This document shows, in pieces, positions 35,156 through 44,598 of a stretch of 64,000 bases of DNA; positions within the stretch are counted from its first letter, which is position 1; each line of letters opens with the position of its first letter. The notes below the pieces were generated by a model, which was not told the origin of the DNA, ran no database searches, and saw only the letters and a program-made list of their open reading frames with translations. The translations under genes and the position numbers were made by a program. The DNA is from Castellaniella sp049650445. Lineage in GTDB: Bacteria; Pseudomonadota; Gammaproteobacteria; Burkholderiales; Burkholderiaceae_B. Location: assembly GCF_049650445.1 (NCBI RefSeq), contig NZ_JBASAD010000017.1, forward strand, positions 124,001 through 188,000, read 5' to 3'.

Positions 35156-36427
35156 ATGGCGTATGAATGGTGGATAGGGGCGCGCTACGCGGGCCTGGCC
35201 CGCGCGGGACGGGGCGGACGCCGGGGCGACCGCTTCGTGTCCTTCGTGGCGGCCAGTTCCATGGCGGGCATTGGGCTGGGGGTGGCGGCCCTGATCATCG
35301 TCCTGTCGGTGATGAACGGCTTTCAGACCCAGGTGCGCGACCGCATGCTGTCGGTGCTGCCGCACATCGAACTGTACGTGCCGGGCACCGGTCACGAGCA
35401 GGTGCTGGAACATTGGCACGACCTGGCCAACGCCGCCCGCCAGGACCCGGCGGTCCGGGGCGCGGCACCGTTCGTCGCGGCCCAGGGCATGCTGGCGCGC
35501 GGACAGGGCCTGAGCGGCGTCCAGGTGCGTGGCATCGATCCGACCATCGAGCCGGAGGTGTCCGATCTGGCCGGCCAGATGAGCACAGGCACGCTCAAGA
35601 GCCTGACGCCGGGTTCCTTCAACATGGTGGTGGGCAGCCAGATCGCCCAGTCCCTGGGCCTGAACGTCGGCGACACGGCTTTGCTGCTTGCGCCTCAGGG
35701 CTCGATCTCGCCGGCCGGTTTTTCGCCGCGCATGCGCCAGTTCACCGTGTCGGGGATCTTTTCCTCGGGCTATTACGAATATGACGCCTCGTTGGTGTTC
35801 GTCGACGTGCAGGATGCCGCCAAGGTGTTCCGCGACAGCGGCGTCAGCGGTGTGCGCCTGCGCATCGCCGACATGCAGCGCGCGCCCCAGGTGGCGCATG
35901 CGCTGCTGGGCCGGATGCCGGCGGGCGTGCGGGCCATGGACTGGACCCAGAACAACCGCACCTGGTTCGCCGCCGTGCAGACCGAGAAGCGCATGATGTT
36001 CCTGATCCTGACGCTGATCGTGGCGGTGGCGGCCTTCAATCTGCTGTCCTCGCTGGTGATGGCGGTCAAGGACAAGCGTTCGGACATCGCCATCCTGCGT
36101 ACCCTGGGAGCCACGCCGGCCGAGATCGCGCGCATCTTCCTGATCCAGGGCGCCCTGATCGGTGTGGTGGGCACACTGGCGGGCGTCGCCCTGGGCACGC
36201 TGATTGCGTACAACGTGGACGTGATCGTTCCCTGGATCGAGGGCCTGCTGGGCATCCAGTTCCTGCCGCAGCAGATTTATTTCATCAGCGAACTGCCGTC
36301 CAACCCCCAGTTGGGCGACATCGCCGTGATCGGCGGCACGTCCCTGATCCTGTCCCTGCTGGCCACGCTGTACCCCAGCTGGCGGGCATCCCGTCTGCAA
36401 CCCGCCCGAGTGCTGCGCCATGACTGA
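35156..36427 (+). CDS. Lipoprotein-releasing ABC transporter permease LolC/LolE
   Basis: The 423-residue protein begins MAYEWWIGARYAGLARAGRG; an ATG four codons upstream is an alternative. It has one N-terminal transmembrane helix (MAGIGLGVAALIIVLSVMNG), a large periplasmic MacB-PCD domain (about residues 45-265) and three C-terminal helices with the FtsX motif around FNLLSSLVMAVKDKRSDIAI, LRTLGATPAEI. With LolD it extracts outer-membrane lipoproteins from the inner membrane and hands them to LolA. Only one such permease is present, so it may serve as a homodimer (LolF-like) rather than the LolC/LolE pair of E. coli. Confidence 0.92.
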   Translation: MAYEWWIGARYAGLARAGRGGRRGDRFVSFVAASSMAGIGLGVAALIIVLSVMNGFQTQVRDRMLSVLPHIELYVPGTGHEQVLEHWHDLANAARQDPAVRGAAPFVAAQGMLARGQGLSGVQVRGIDPTIEPEVSDLAGQMSTGTLKSLTPGSFNMVVGSQIAQSLGLNVGDTALLLAPQGSISPAGFSPRMRQFTVSGIFSSGYYEYDASLVFVDVQDAAKVFRDSGVSGVRLRIADMQRAPQVAHALLGRMPAGVRAMDWTQNNRTWFAAVQTEKRMMFLILTLIVAVAAFNLLSSLVMAVKDKRSDIAILRTLGATPAEIARIFLIQGALIGVVGTLAGVALGTLIAYNVDVIVPWIEGLLGIQFLPQQIYFISELPSNPQLGDIAVIGGTSLILSLLATLYPSWRASRLQPARVLRHD

Positions 36428-37130
36428 TTCCGTTGTCGCCGACGCCGTGCTGCGCGCCGAGCGCCTGGCCAAGACCTATGACGAGGGCGCCGGACGGGTC
36501 GAGGTCCTGCGGGACGTCAGCCTGGCCGTCCATGCCCATGAAATGGTCGCCGTCATCGGGGCCTCGGGATCGGGCAAGAGCACGCTGCTGCACGTGCTGG
36601 GCCTGCTGGACGAGCCGGACGAAGGGCGCTTGTGGATTGCCGGCCAGGCCGCCACGGGGCTGGACGAGCGTCGCCGCAGCCGCTTGCGCAACCAGGCCCT
36701 GGGCTTCGTCTATCAGTTCCACCACCTGCTGCCGGAATTCACCGCGCTGGACAATGTGGCCATGCCCCTGATCGTGCGTCGCTGCACGCGCCCCGAGGCC
36801 CGGGAGCAGGCGGCCGCGATGCTCGATCAGGTCGGTCTGTCCGCTCGGGCCGCGCACTTCCCGGGCCAGTTGTCGGGCGGTGAACGCCAGCGTGTGGCCC
36901 TGGCGCGGGCGCTGGTGACGCAGCCGGCCTGCGTGCTGGCCGACGAACCGACCGGCAATCTGGACCGCCATACGGCCGCCGCCATGTTCGATCTGCTGGC
37001 CCGTATCAATCAGGACCTGGGTACGGCCTTCGTCATCGTCACCCACGATCCGGCGCTGGCGGCCCTGGCGCACCGGCGCTTCCACATGGAGGCGGGGCGG
37101 CTCGCCGAAGACACGGCAGAGGCCGGGTAG
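36420..37130 (+). CDS. lolD: Lipoprotein-releasing system ATP-binding protein LolD
   Basis: The 236-residue ABC ATPase has Walker A GASGSGKST, the LolD/MacB-type Q-loop LGFVYQFHHLLPEF, signature LSGGERQR, Walker B CVLADEPTGNLD and the switch His in VTHD. LFVYQ..HLLPEFTALDNV is characteristic of LolD. It overlaps the permease gene by 8 bases, indicating coupling. It powers lipoprotein release at the inner membrane. Confidence 0.95.
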   Translation: MTDSVVADAVLRAERLAKTYDEGAGRVEVLRDVSLAVHAHEMVAVIGASGSGKSTLLHVLGLLDEPDEGRLWIAGQAATGLDERRRSRLRNQALGFVYQFHHLLPEFTALDNVAMPLIVRRCTRPEAREQAAAMLDQVGLSARAAHFPGQLSGGERQRVALARALVTQPACVLADEPTGNLDRHTAAAMFDLLARINQDLGTAFVIVTHDPALAALAHRRFHMEAGRLAEDTAEAG

Positions 37131-37157
37131 GGCGCGGGCTGTTCACACGGAGTTCCC

Positions 37158-37997
37158 ATGCTGATCGATACCCACTGCCATCTGGACGCCCCTGAATTCG
37201 ACGCGGACCGGGCGGCCGTGATCGAACGGGCGCGGCGGGCGGGTGTCCGGGGTATCGTGGTCCCGGCAGTCATGCGCGCCAACTTCACGGTCGTGCGGGA
37301 CCTGGCGCATGCCACGCCGGGCGTCTGCTATGCCTTGGGTATCCACCCGCTGTACGTCGATCGGGCCAGCGAGGACGATCTGGACGCGCTGGACGCGGCG
37401 CTGGCGGCGGCGCGGGACGACCCCAAGCTGGTGGCAATCGGCGAGATCGGGCTGGATTTTTTTGTTGCGGCGGTCAATACGCCGGAGCTGCGCGTGCGCC
37501 AGGAACAGTTCTACACACGCCAGCTCGACCTGGCGCAACGTCACGGCCTGCCGGTGCTGCTGCACGTGCGCCGGTCCCAGGACACCTTGCTCAAGCACTT
37601 GCGCCGCCGCCCGCAGATCGGCGGCATCGCCCATGCCTTCAACGGCAGTTTCCAGCAGGCCGGGCAGTTCCTCGGGCTGGGTTTCGCGCTGGGGCTGGGT
37701 GGTGCCATGACCTTCGAGCGCGCCCTGCAGATCCGCCGTCTGGCGACTGAGTTGCCCGCCGGGGCCCTGGTGCTGGAGACCGATGCGCCCGACATCCCGC
37801 CCGCCTGGTTGGGGCGCGGCCCGGATGGTCGGCCGCAACCGGCGCGCAACGAACCGGCGGAAGTGGCCGGGATCGCCCGCGTCCTGGCCGAGTTGCGCGG
37901 CCTCGATGCCGAGGCATTGACCGCGCAGTGCGCCGCCAATGCCCGCCGGGTACTGCCCCGGCTGGCGATGGTGCTGGGCGAAGCCGGCACTGCGTAG
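37158..37997 (+). CDS. TatD-family metal-dependent hydrolase (DNase)
   Basis: The 279-residue TIM-barrel protein starts MLIDTHCHLDAPEFDADRAA with the HxH metal motif. Further ligands lie in AIGEIGLDFF, VLLHVRRSQDTLL, GGIAHAFNGS and LVLETDAPDIPP. Members are metal-dependent DNases or esterases (TatD, YcfH, YjjV). The sequence is near the YjjV/YcfH branch. It follows lolD by 27 bp and may be cotranscribed. Confidence 0.9.
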   Translation: MLIDTHCHLDAPEFDADRAAVIERARRAGVRGIVVPAVMRANFTVVRDLAHATPGVCYALGIHPLYVDRASEDDLDALDAALAAARDDPKLVAIGEIGLDFFVAAVNTPELRVRQEQFYTRQLDLAQRHGLPVLLHVRRSQDTLLKHLRRRPQIGGIAHAFNGSFQQAGQFLGLGFALGLGGAMTFERALQIRRLATELPAGALVLETDAPDIPPAWLGRGPDGRPQPARNEPAEVAGIARVLAELRGLDAEALTAQCAANARRVLPRLAMVLGEAGTA

Positions 37998-38085
37998 TTT
38001 CCCGCCTGGACAGCAATGCGCGTGAGGCGTCGCGGCGGTCTGTTCACCCCCTAAGCTGAAGCAGGGTTCGTTTCGGGGGGATCGC

Positions 38086-40779
38086 ATGCTTGGGCGCGCG
38101 ATGGCGGCGGCGGGGCTGACTGGTGTGCTCGGTGCCCACCGTCTGGCCGATCTGCCGGGTGGCGGCACATTGGCACTGGTGTCTGGTCTGCTGGGGCTGG
38201 CCTCGTGGGGGATGTGGCGCGCAGGGCGCCGCGCAGCGGGGCGGCTGGGGGTGGCCGGCCGCCGGATCGATCCGGCGGGGCCGGTCGAAGAAAGCGGGTC
38301 AGGTCCAGCGCGTGGATTCGTCCTGCTGCGTGTGGCTATCCTGTGCCTGTTGAGCGCCTGGGCGGGTTTCGTGTTGACGGTATGGTGCGCCCAGGCGCGC
38401 CTGGATCAGACGCTGGCCGATGGCAATGTGGACCGGGTATCGCGCGTGACGTTGCGCGTCGACAGCTTGCCCCGGTTGCAGCCGGACCAGTTGGCTTTCG
38501 AGGCTGTGGTGCTGGACGCCCGGCCTGGTGGTGTCCCGGAGCGTATCCGGGTGCGCTGGCCGGCCGGTGGCTGGCGCGGTCCTTATGCGCCTGCGCGGCC
38601 GCCCGATCCGCCGTTTCCCGAGGTGCGCCCCGGCCAGGTCTGGCGCATGGCCCTGGTGCTGCGGCCAGTGCGCGCCGCGCAGAATCTGCATGCTTTCGAT
38701 TACGAGGCCCATGCCTTCGCTGCCGGTATTCGCGCGCAGGGCACGGTGCGGGGTGCGCCGGAGTGGCTGCGGGATGAAGACTGGGCCGGCCTGTCCGTCG
38801 TTGCCGGGCGCGCGCGCCATGCGGTGCGCGTGGCCATGGCCCCTTACCTGGAGAACCTGCGCTACGGGCCGGTGCTGCGGGCCCTGGCCATCGGCGACCA
38901 GGACGGCGTGGACGATGCCGACTGGACGGTCTTCAACCGCACTGGCATCACCCATCTGGTTTCCATCAGCGGTTCGCACATCACCCTGCTGGCCGGAGCG
39001 GGTGCGTTGGCGGTGTCGGCCCTGTGGCGCCGTCTGCGCTGGCGCGGCCGTTGCCTGGCAGAGCGCTGGCCGGCCCGCCGGGCGGGTGCCGTTGCGGCGC
39101 TGCTGGTCGCCTGGCTGTATTGCCTGCTGGCGGGCTGGGGGGTCCCCGCGCGGCGCACCTTCATGATGCTGGCGGTGGTGGCGGGCGCCCAGGCACTGCA
39201 ACTGCGCATCAGCGGTTCGCGGGTGCTGGCCCTGGCAGCCGTGGCCGTGGTTGCAACGGATCCCTGGTCCGTGCTGGCAGGCGGGTTTTGGCTGTCGTTT
39301 CTGGCGGTGGCCGTGCTGTTGGCGGTTGGGGCGAGGGCGCAAGCGGTGGTCGAATCCGGTGCGGCGGCCCGCGCCGATCCGGCGCAGGGCACGTCGGGAA
39401 ACGCGGTGCAGCCTGCGCCCGGGCCCGAGCGGCGGCGCGATCGCTGGTTGCGCGGCCTGAAACTCGCGGCGCGTTTGCAGTGGGCGGTCACCTGGGCCCT
39501 GGCGCCGCTGCTGGCCTGGACCTTTCACGAAGTCTCGCTGATTTCTCCGCTGACCAATGCCTATGCCATTCCGGTCATCGAGTTGCTGGTCACGCCCCTG
39601 TCGCTGCTGCTGGCCGCCGTGGCGCTCGCACCGGGCCTGGAGCCCGTCGCCGCCGGCCTGTCCTGGCTGGCGCATGGGGCGCTGAGCCTGATGATGTGGC
39701 CGACCGAATGGCTGGCCGCCTTGCCCGCCTGGCCCGTGCCCGCCGGGCCTGCGTGGGTGTATGCGCTGGCGATGGCCGGCGTGGCGGTGGCGCTCTGGCC
39801 AGGGGGCGGGCACGGGGCGGCGGCCCTCGTCGGCTGGAAGCGGGGCGGGCATCGGGCAGCGTCGTTTTGGATGGCCCTGTGCGGCCGCCATCGTGCCTGG
39901 GCCTGGATGGCGCTGCTGCCGATGCTGCTGTGGCCGCAGGACAGCCCCGGTGAAGGGGAATGGGATCTGCACGCGCTGGACGTCGGACAGGGCAGTGCGC
40001 TGCTGGTCCGTACGGCGCGGCACACCCTGCTGTTCGACGCGGGTGCGCGCCATGCGCGGGATGCCGACGAGGGCGCCCGTACGATCGTTCCGGCCCTGAA
40101 AGCCCTGGGGGTGCGCCGCCTGGATGCGCTGGTCGTGTCTCACGCCGACCTGGACCATGCCGGCGGGGTGCGCAGCGCACTGGCGGCGGTGCCCGTGGTG
40201 CAGGCCTTCAGTTCCTTCGATCTGGAGCCCTGGTTGAATGCCGAAACCCGCAAGCTGGGTGCGGAGCACACGCCACTGCCTCAGGCGGCGGTCCCGTGCC
40301 GCTTCGGTGACCGTTGGCGCATGGATGGAGTCGAATTCGAATTTCTCTGGCCACTGGACGTGCGCGCCCGCCGCACGGGTGTCGAGGCCAACGCCGGAAG
40401 CTGTGTGCTGCGGGTGCGAGGCGCGCATCACAGCGTGCTGCTGACCGGCGACATCGAACTGCGCACCGAGATGGCCCTGGTCGAACGCGGCCTGACGCCG
40501 GTGGACGTGGTCGTGGCCGCGCACCACGGCTCGCGCACGTCCTCGTCCGCCGCCTTCGTCGATACCGTGGCGACGCGGCACGTGATCTTCCAGGCGGGCG
40601 CCTGGAACCGCCACGGTCATCCGGACGCCGCCGTGCTGGATCGCTGGCATCGATCCGGTTCGGCCCTCTGGCGCACGGATGTGCAAGGCGGGGTAAATGC
40701 CCGGTCGCGCGGCACCGGCTTGACGATGTACAGTGTTCTGGAGTCGTCCCGTCGTTATTGGCACGGACGGCGCCCGTAG
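38086..40779 (+). CDS. DNA internalization competence protein ComEC/Rec2
   Basis: The 897-residue membrane protein has an N-terminal DUF4131 region, the central Competence domain of many helices (GITHLVSISGSHITLLAGAG), and a C-terminal metallo-beta-lactamase domain (LHALDVGQGSALLVRTARHT, then VVSHADLDHAGG and VAAHHGSRTS). ComEC forms the channel that moves single-stranded DNA across the inner membrane in natural transformation; the hydrolase domain may degrade the other strand. An Arg/Pro-rich loop of about 35 residues interrupts the helices near residue 430. The gene stands alone after tatD; other com/pil genes are not in the window. Confidence 0.92.
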   Translation: MLGRAMAAAGLTGVLGAHRLADLPGGGTLALVSGLLGLASWGMWRAGRRAAGRLGVAGRRIDPAGPVEESGSGPARGFVLLRVAILCLLSAWAGFVLTVWCAQARLDQTLADGNVDRVSRVTLRVDSLPRLQPDQLAFEAVVLDARPGGVPERIRVRWPAGGWRGPYAPARPPDPPFPEVRPGQVWRMALVLRPVRAAQNLHAFDYEAHAFAAGIRAQGTVRGAPEWLRDEDWAGLSVVAGRARHAVRVAMAPYLENLRYGPVLRALAIGDQDGVDDADWTVFNRTGITHLVSISGSHITLLAGAGALAVSALWRRLRWRGRCLAERWPARRAGAVAALLVAWLYCLLAGWGVPARRTFMMLAVVAGAQALQLRISGSRVLALAAVAVVATDPWSVLAGGFWLSFLAVAVLLAVGARAQAVVESGAAARADPAQGTSGNAVQPAPGPERRRDRWLRGLKLAARLQWAVTWALAPLLAWTFHEVSLISPLTNAYAIPVIELLVTPLSLLLAAVALAPGLEPVAAGLSWLAHGALSLMMWPTEWLAALPAWPVPAGPAWVYALAMAGVAVALWPGGGHGAAALVGWKRGGHRAASFWMALCGRHRAWAWMALLPMLLWPQDSPGEGEWDLHALDVGQGSALLVRTARHTLLFDAGARHARDADEGARTIVPALKALGVRRLDALVVSHADLDHAGGVRSALAAVPVVQAFSSFDLEPWLNAETRKLGAEHTPLPQAAVPCRFGDRWRMDGVEFEFLWPLDVRARRTGVEANAGSCVLRVRGAHHSVLLTGDIELRTEMALVERGLTPVDVVVAAHHGSRTSSSAAFVDTVATRHVIFQAGAWNRHGHPDAAVLDRWHRSGSALWRTDVQGGVNARSRGTGLTMYSVLESSRRYWHGRRP

Positions 40780-40801
40780 GGATATCGTGAACGGATCCCT
40801 A
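40777..40801 (+). terminator. Weak hairpin after comEC
   Basis: TAGGGAT and ATCCCTA pair over an 11-base loop, overlapping the comEC stop codon. There is no U tract. It may contribute to separating comEC from the bkd operon. The remaining bases up to 40944 show no promoter that I can defend. Confidence 0.3.
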
Positions 40802-40944
40802 GTGGTTTTCGCGGTCTTGCGCGAGAGCGCGGGATCGGCGATGATCCGGCAGCCGTCCATAAGACGACTGTGGTCCTTGTGAAAACGCCTGGCATCCAGG
40901 GGGGTTCAAAGGGCTTGTGAAAAATCCAAAAGATTTTTGCGACC

Positions 40945-42177
40945 ATGACACAGACACCTCTGAAGTTCTACGTGCCCGAGCCCTCGGGGCGTCCCGGTCA
41001 GGAAACCGACTTTTCCTATCTGCGCCTGCAGCCTGCAGGGGCCGCGCGCAAACCTCCCATCGACATCACCCCTTACGACACCCGCGACCTGGCCATGGGG
41101 CTGATCCGCGTGCTCGACGATCAGGACGAGGCTCAGGGCCCCTGGGCCGAAGACCCGCCGGACGACGAATTGCTGCGCCGGGGCTTGAGCGCCATGGTCA
41201 AGACGCGCATCTTCGATGCCCGCATGGTCATCGCCCAGCGCCAGAAGAAGACCTCGTTCTACATGCAGTGTCTGGGCGAGGAGGCCATCGCCATCGGCCA
41301 ATCGCTGGCGCTGCGCGACGGCGACATGCATTTTCCGTCCTATCGCCAGCAGGGCCTGCTCATCGCGCAGGACTATCCCCTGTTCGACATGCTGTGCCAG
41401 ATCTTTTCCAACGACAAGGATCCGCTGAAAGGCCGCCAGTTGCCGGTGCTGTATTCGGTGCCGGAAAAAGGCTTTTTCACCTTGTCGGGCAATCTGGGTA
41501 CGCAGATGCCCCAGGCGGTCGGCTGGGCCATGGCCTCGGCGATCAAGGGTGACACCCGCATCGCCTGCGGCTGGATCGGTGACGGCGCCACGGCCGAATC
41601 CGACTACCAGACGGCGCTGCTGTTTGCACACGTGTACCGGGCACCGGTGATCCTCAACGTGATCAACAACCAATGGGCCATCTCCACCTTCCAGTCCGTC
41701 GCGGGCGGCGAGGGCATCACCCTGGCGGCGCGCGGCATCGGCTCGAACGTGGCCTCGCTGCGGGTGGATGGCAACGATTTCCTGGCCGTGTACGCCGTGT
41801 CCCGCTGGGCCGCCGAACGGGCGCGCAACAACCACGGCGCCACGTTGATCGAATGGGTCAGCTACCGGGCCGGGCCGCACTCCACCTCCGATGATCCGTC
41901 CAAATACCGGCCGGCCGACGATTGGTCGCGCTTCCCGCTGGGCGACCCGATCACGCGCTTGAAGGCATACATGATCAAGCGCGGCATCTGGTCTGAACAG
42001 GAACACCAGGCGCTGCAGAAAGACTGCGAGGCCGAGGTCGTCGCCGCACAGAAAAGGGCCGAAGCCCATGGCACGATGGCGACGGGGCGCACCAGCAGCG
42101 TCGCGACCATGTTCGAGGACATCTACAAGGACATGCCGGAGCACCTGCGCCGGCAGCGCCAGGAACTGGGGGTATGA
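40945..42177 (+). CDS. bkdA1: Branched-chain 2-oxoacid dehydrogenase E1 alpha subunit
   Basis: The 410-residue thiamin-diphosphate enzyme has the binding motif GDGATAESD..., ending with NVINNQWAIST, and the E1alpha core (CLGEEAIAIGQSLALRDGD, FPSYRQQGLL). The phosphorylation-loop-like region YRAGPHSTSDDPSKYRPADD is conserved with the alpha subunit of branched-chain complexes. With E1beta it decarboxylates 2-oxo acids of Val, Leu and Ile. The long N-terminal extension (LKFYVPEPSGRPGQETDFSY) is typical of pseudomonad/Bordetella BkdA1. First gene of a four-gene operon. Confidence 0.94.
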   Translation: MTQTPLKFYVPEPSGRPGQETDFSYLRLQPAGAARKPPIDITPYDTRDLAMGLIRVLDDQDEAQGPWAEDPPDDELLRRGLSAMVKTRIFDARMVIAQRQKKTSFYMQCLGEEAIAIGQSLALRDGDMHFPSYRQQGLLIAQDYPLFDMLCQIFSNDKDPLKGRQLPVLYSVPEKGFFTLSGNLGTQMPQAVGWAMASAIKGDTRIACGWIGDGATAESDYQTALLFAHVYRAPVILNVINNQWAISTFQSVAGGEGITLAARGIGSNVASLRVDGNDFLAVYAVSRWAAERARNNHGATLIEWVSYRAGPHSTSDDPSKYRPADDWSRFPLGDPITRLKAYMIKRGIWSEQEHQALQKDCEAEVVAAQKRAEAHGTMATGRTSSVATMFEDIYKDMPEHLRRQRQELGV

Positions 42178-43217
42178 GCATGGCACAGGAAAAGGGCAAG
42201 ACCCGTCCCATGACGATGATCCAGGCCTTGCGCTCGGCCATGGACGTGATGCTGGAACGGGATGACAACGTCGTCGTCTTCGGCGAGGACGTGGGCTATT
42301 TCGGCGGCGTGTTCCGCTGCACCGAAGGCCTGCAGGCCAAGTACGGCTCTTCGCGTGTGTTCGACGCGCCCATTTCTGAAAGCGGCATCGTGGCGGCGGC
42401 CATCGGCATGGGGGCCTACGGCCTGCGGCCGGTGGTCGAGATCCAGTTCGCCGACTATTTCTACCCGGCAGCCGACCAGATCTTCTCCGAGGCGGCGCGT
42501 CTGCGCTACCGCTCGGCGGGCGGCTATACCGCGCCGCTGACGATCCGCATGCCCTGCGGCGGCGGGATCTTCGGCGGCCAGACCCACAGCCAGAGTCCGG
42601 AGGCCCTGTTCACGCACGTCGCCGGCCTGCGCACGGTCATGCCGTCCAACCCCTACGACGCCAAGGGCCTGCTGATCAGCTCCATCGAAAATGACGATCC
42701 GGTCATCTTCCTGGAGCCCAAGCGCCTGTACAACGGCCCCTTCGACGGCCATCACGACCAGCCCGTCGTGCCCTGGTCCAAGCACCCGCTGGGCAATGTC
42801 CCCGAGGGCTACTACACCGTGCCGCTGGACGTGGCCTCGCTCTACCGCGAAGGCCGGGAACTGACCGTGCTGACCTACGGCACCATGGTGTACGTGGCCG
42901 AGGTCGCCGCCCGCGAGGCCGGCATCGAGGCCGACATCCTCGACCTGCGCAGCCTCTGGCCGCTGGACATGGACGCGATCCTGAATTCGGTGCGCAAGAC
43001 CGGCCGCTGCGTGGTGCTGCACGAGGCCACCCGCACCAGCGGCTTCGGCGCCGAACTGTGCGCCCTGGTCCAGGAGCATTGTTTCTATCATCTGGAGGCC
43101 CCGGTGGAACGCATCACGGGGTGGGACACGCCATATCCCCATTCGCACGAATGGGCTTATTTTCCCGGCCCCAAGCGGGTCGCGGAGGCGTTCAAGCGCG
43201 TGTTCCGGGAGGCATAA
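42174..43217 (+). CDS. bkdA2: Branched-chain 2-oxoacid dehydrogenase E1 beta subunit
   Basis: The 347-residue protein has the transketolase pyrimidine-binding domain (MTMIQALRSAMDVMLERDDN, VVVFGEDVGYFGGVFRCTEG) and the C-terminal transketolase domain (DLRSLWPLDMDAIL, VVLHEATRTSGFGAEL). It forms the alpha2beta2 E1 component with BkdA1. The start overlaps the E1alpha stop (ATGA) and its stop overlaps the E2 start (TAATG), which fits equimolar synthesis. Confidence 0.95.
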   Translation: MSMAQEKGKTRPMTMIQALRSAMDVMLERDDNVVVFGEDVGYFGGVFRCTEGLQAKYGSSRVFDAPISESGIVAAAIGMGAYGLRPVVEIQFADYFYPAADQIFSEAARLRYRSAGGYTAPLTIRMPCGGGIFGGQTHSQSPEALFTHVAGLRTVMPSNPYDAKGLLISSIENDDPVIFLEPKRLYNGPFDGHHDQPVVPWSKHPLGNVPEGYYTVPLDVASLYREGRELTVLTYGTMVYVAEVAAREAGIEADILDLRSLWPLDMDAILNSVRKTGRCVVLHEATRTSGFGAELCALVQEHCFYHLEAPVERITGWDTPYPHSHEWAYFPGPKRVAEAFKRVFREA

Positions 43218-44593
43218 TGGGTATCCACATCATCAAGATGCCGGACATCGGCGAAGGCATCGCAGAAGTCGAACTGGTTGAATGGCACGTCCAAGCGGGC
43301 GATGCCGTGGTCGAGGACCAGATCCTGGCCGACGTCATGACCGACAAGGCCACCGTCCAGGTGCCGTCCCCGGTGCATGGGCGTGTCGTGTCTCTGGGCG
43401 GCAAGGTCGGCGACGTCATGGCGGTGGGTTCGGAACTCATTCGCCTGGAGGTCGAGGGCGAGGGCAATGAAGGCATGATCGGGGCGACGTCCCGGGCGGC
43501 CTCGGCGCCTGCGGCCGTTGCAGCCTCGGCGCCCGCCGCGCCGCAACCCGAGCCTGCATTCCGGCCCGAACCCCGGCCTGAATTCGTCGAGTCCCGTCCC
43601 GCAGATCGGGCGTCGGCCCCGGCGGGGGCCGAACATGAGTCCGATTCGGTGCCCGTTGCGCGCGGCGGTCAGGCCATGCATGCGGCCTCGCATGCTCCGT
43701 CGCGGCCCGAAGGGCAGCGTCCGCTGGCTTCACCGGCCGTGCGCCGCCGTGCCTGGGACCTGGGCATCACCCTGCAGTACGTGCCGGGCACCGGCCCCGC
43801 CGGCCGGATCACGCACGGCGATCTGGACGCCTGGCTGGCGCGCGATCGCAATGCGACCTCGAACCGCACCACCGGGGCGCTCTACGCATCCCACGACGAG
43901 GAAACCGAAGTCCCCGTCATCGGCCTGCGGCGCAAGATCGCCCAGAAGATGCAGGAATCCAAACGACGCATTCCGCATTTCACCTACGTCGAGGAAATCG
44001 ACGTGACCGAACTGGAATCGCTGCGCGCGCGTCTGAACGCCCTGCACGGCACCCGGCGCGGCAAGCTGACCCTGCTGCCGTTCCTGGCGCGCGCCATGGT
44101 GCTGGCTCTGCGCGAATTCCCGCAGATCAACGCCCGCTACGATGATGAGGCGGGGGTGGTGACCCAGTATGGGGCGGTGCACCTGGGCGTGGCGGCGCAG
44201 ACGCCGTCGGGCCTGATGGTGCCGGTGCTGCATCATGCCGAGACGCTGGATCTCTGGTCTTGCGCGGCGGAAGTCGCGCGCCTGGCCGAGGCTGCCCGAC
44301 AGGGCAAGGCGGCGCGCGACGAACTGACGGGTTCGACCATCACCCTGACCAGCCTGGGGCCTTTGGGCGGCATCGTGTCCACGCCCGTCATCAACCATCC
44401 GGAGGTTGCCATCGTCGGCGTCAACCGCGTGGTCGAACGCCCGGTCTTCCAGGAAGGCCGGGTCGTGGCGCGCAAGCTCATGAACCTGTCCTCGTCTTTC
44501 GATCACCGCGTGGTCGACGGCATGCATGCCGCCGAGTTCATCCAGTGCATCCGGCGTTATCTGGAGTGCCCGGCGCTCTTGTTCGTGGAGTAA
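43217..44593 (+). CDS. bkdB: Branched-chain 2-oxoacid dehydrogenase E2 (lipoamide acyltransferase)
   Basis: The 458-residue protein has one N-terminal lipoyl domain with lipoyl-Lys44 (DVMTDKATVQVPSP), an Ala/Pro linker of about 80 residues, the peripheral subunit-binding domain (LASPAVRRRAWDLGITLQYV, PGTGPAGRITHGDLDAWLA) and the catalytic domain ending with the HxxxDG motif (SSFDHRVVDGMHAAEF). It moves the acyl group from E1 to CoA and forms the core of the complex. The linker is longer than usual, with repeated PAAP/PEPAFRPEPRPE segments. Confidence 0.95.
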   Translation: MGIHIIKMPDIGEGIAEVELVEWHVQAGDAVVEDQILADVMTDKATVQVPSPVHGRVVSLGGKVGDVMAVGSELIRLEVEGEGNEGMIGATSRAASAPAAVAASAPAAPQPEPAFRPEPRPEFVESRPADRASAPAGAEHESDSVPVARGGQAMHAASHAPSRPEGQRPLASPAVRRRAWDLGITLQYVPGTGPAGRITHGDLDAWLARDRNATSNRTTGALYASHDEETEVPVIGLRRKIAQKMQESKRRIPHFTYVEEIDVTELESLRARLNALHGTRRGKLTLLPFLARAMVLALREFPQINARYDDEAGVVTQYGAVHLGVAAQTPSGLMVPVLHHAETLDLWSCAAEVARLAEAARQGKAARDELTGSTITLTSLGPLGGIVSTPVINHPEVAIVGVNRVVERPVFQEGRVVARKLMNLSSSFDHRVVDGMHAAEFIQCIRRYLECPALLFVE

Positions 44594-44598
44594 GCAGC

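Noticed and set aside
40780..40944. Sigma-54 (-24/-12) promoter for the bkd operon
   Set aside because: TGG and TTGC elements occur but at wrong spacing (GG to GC is 13 rather than 10 bases).
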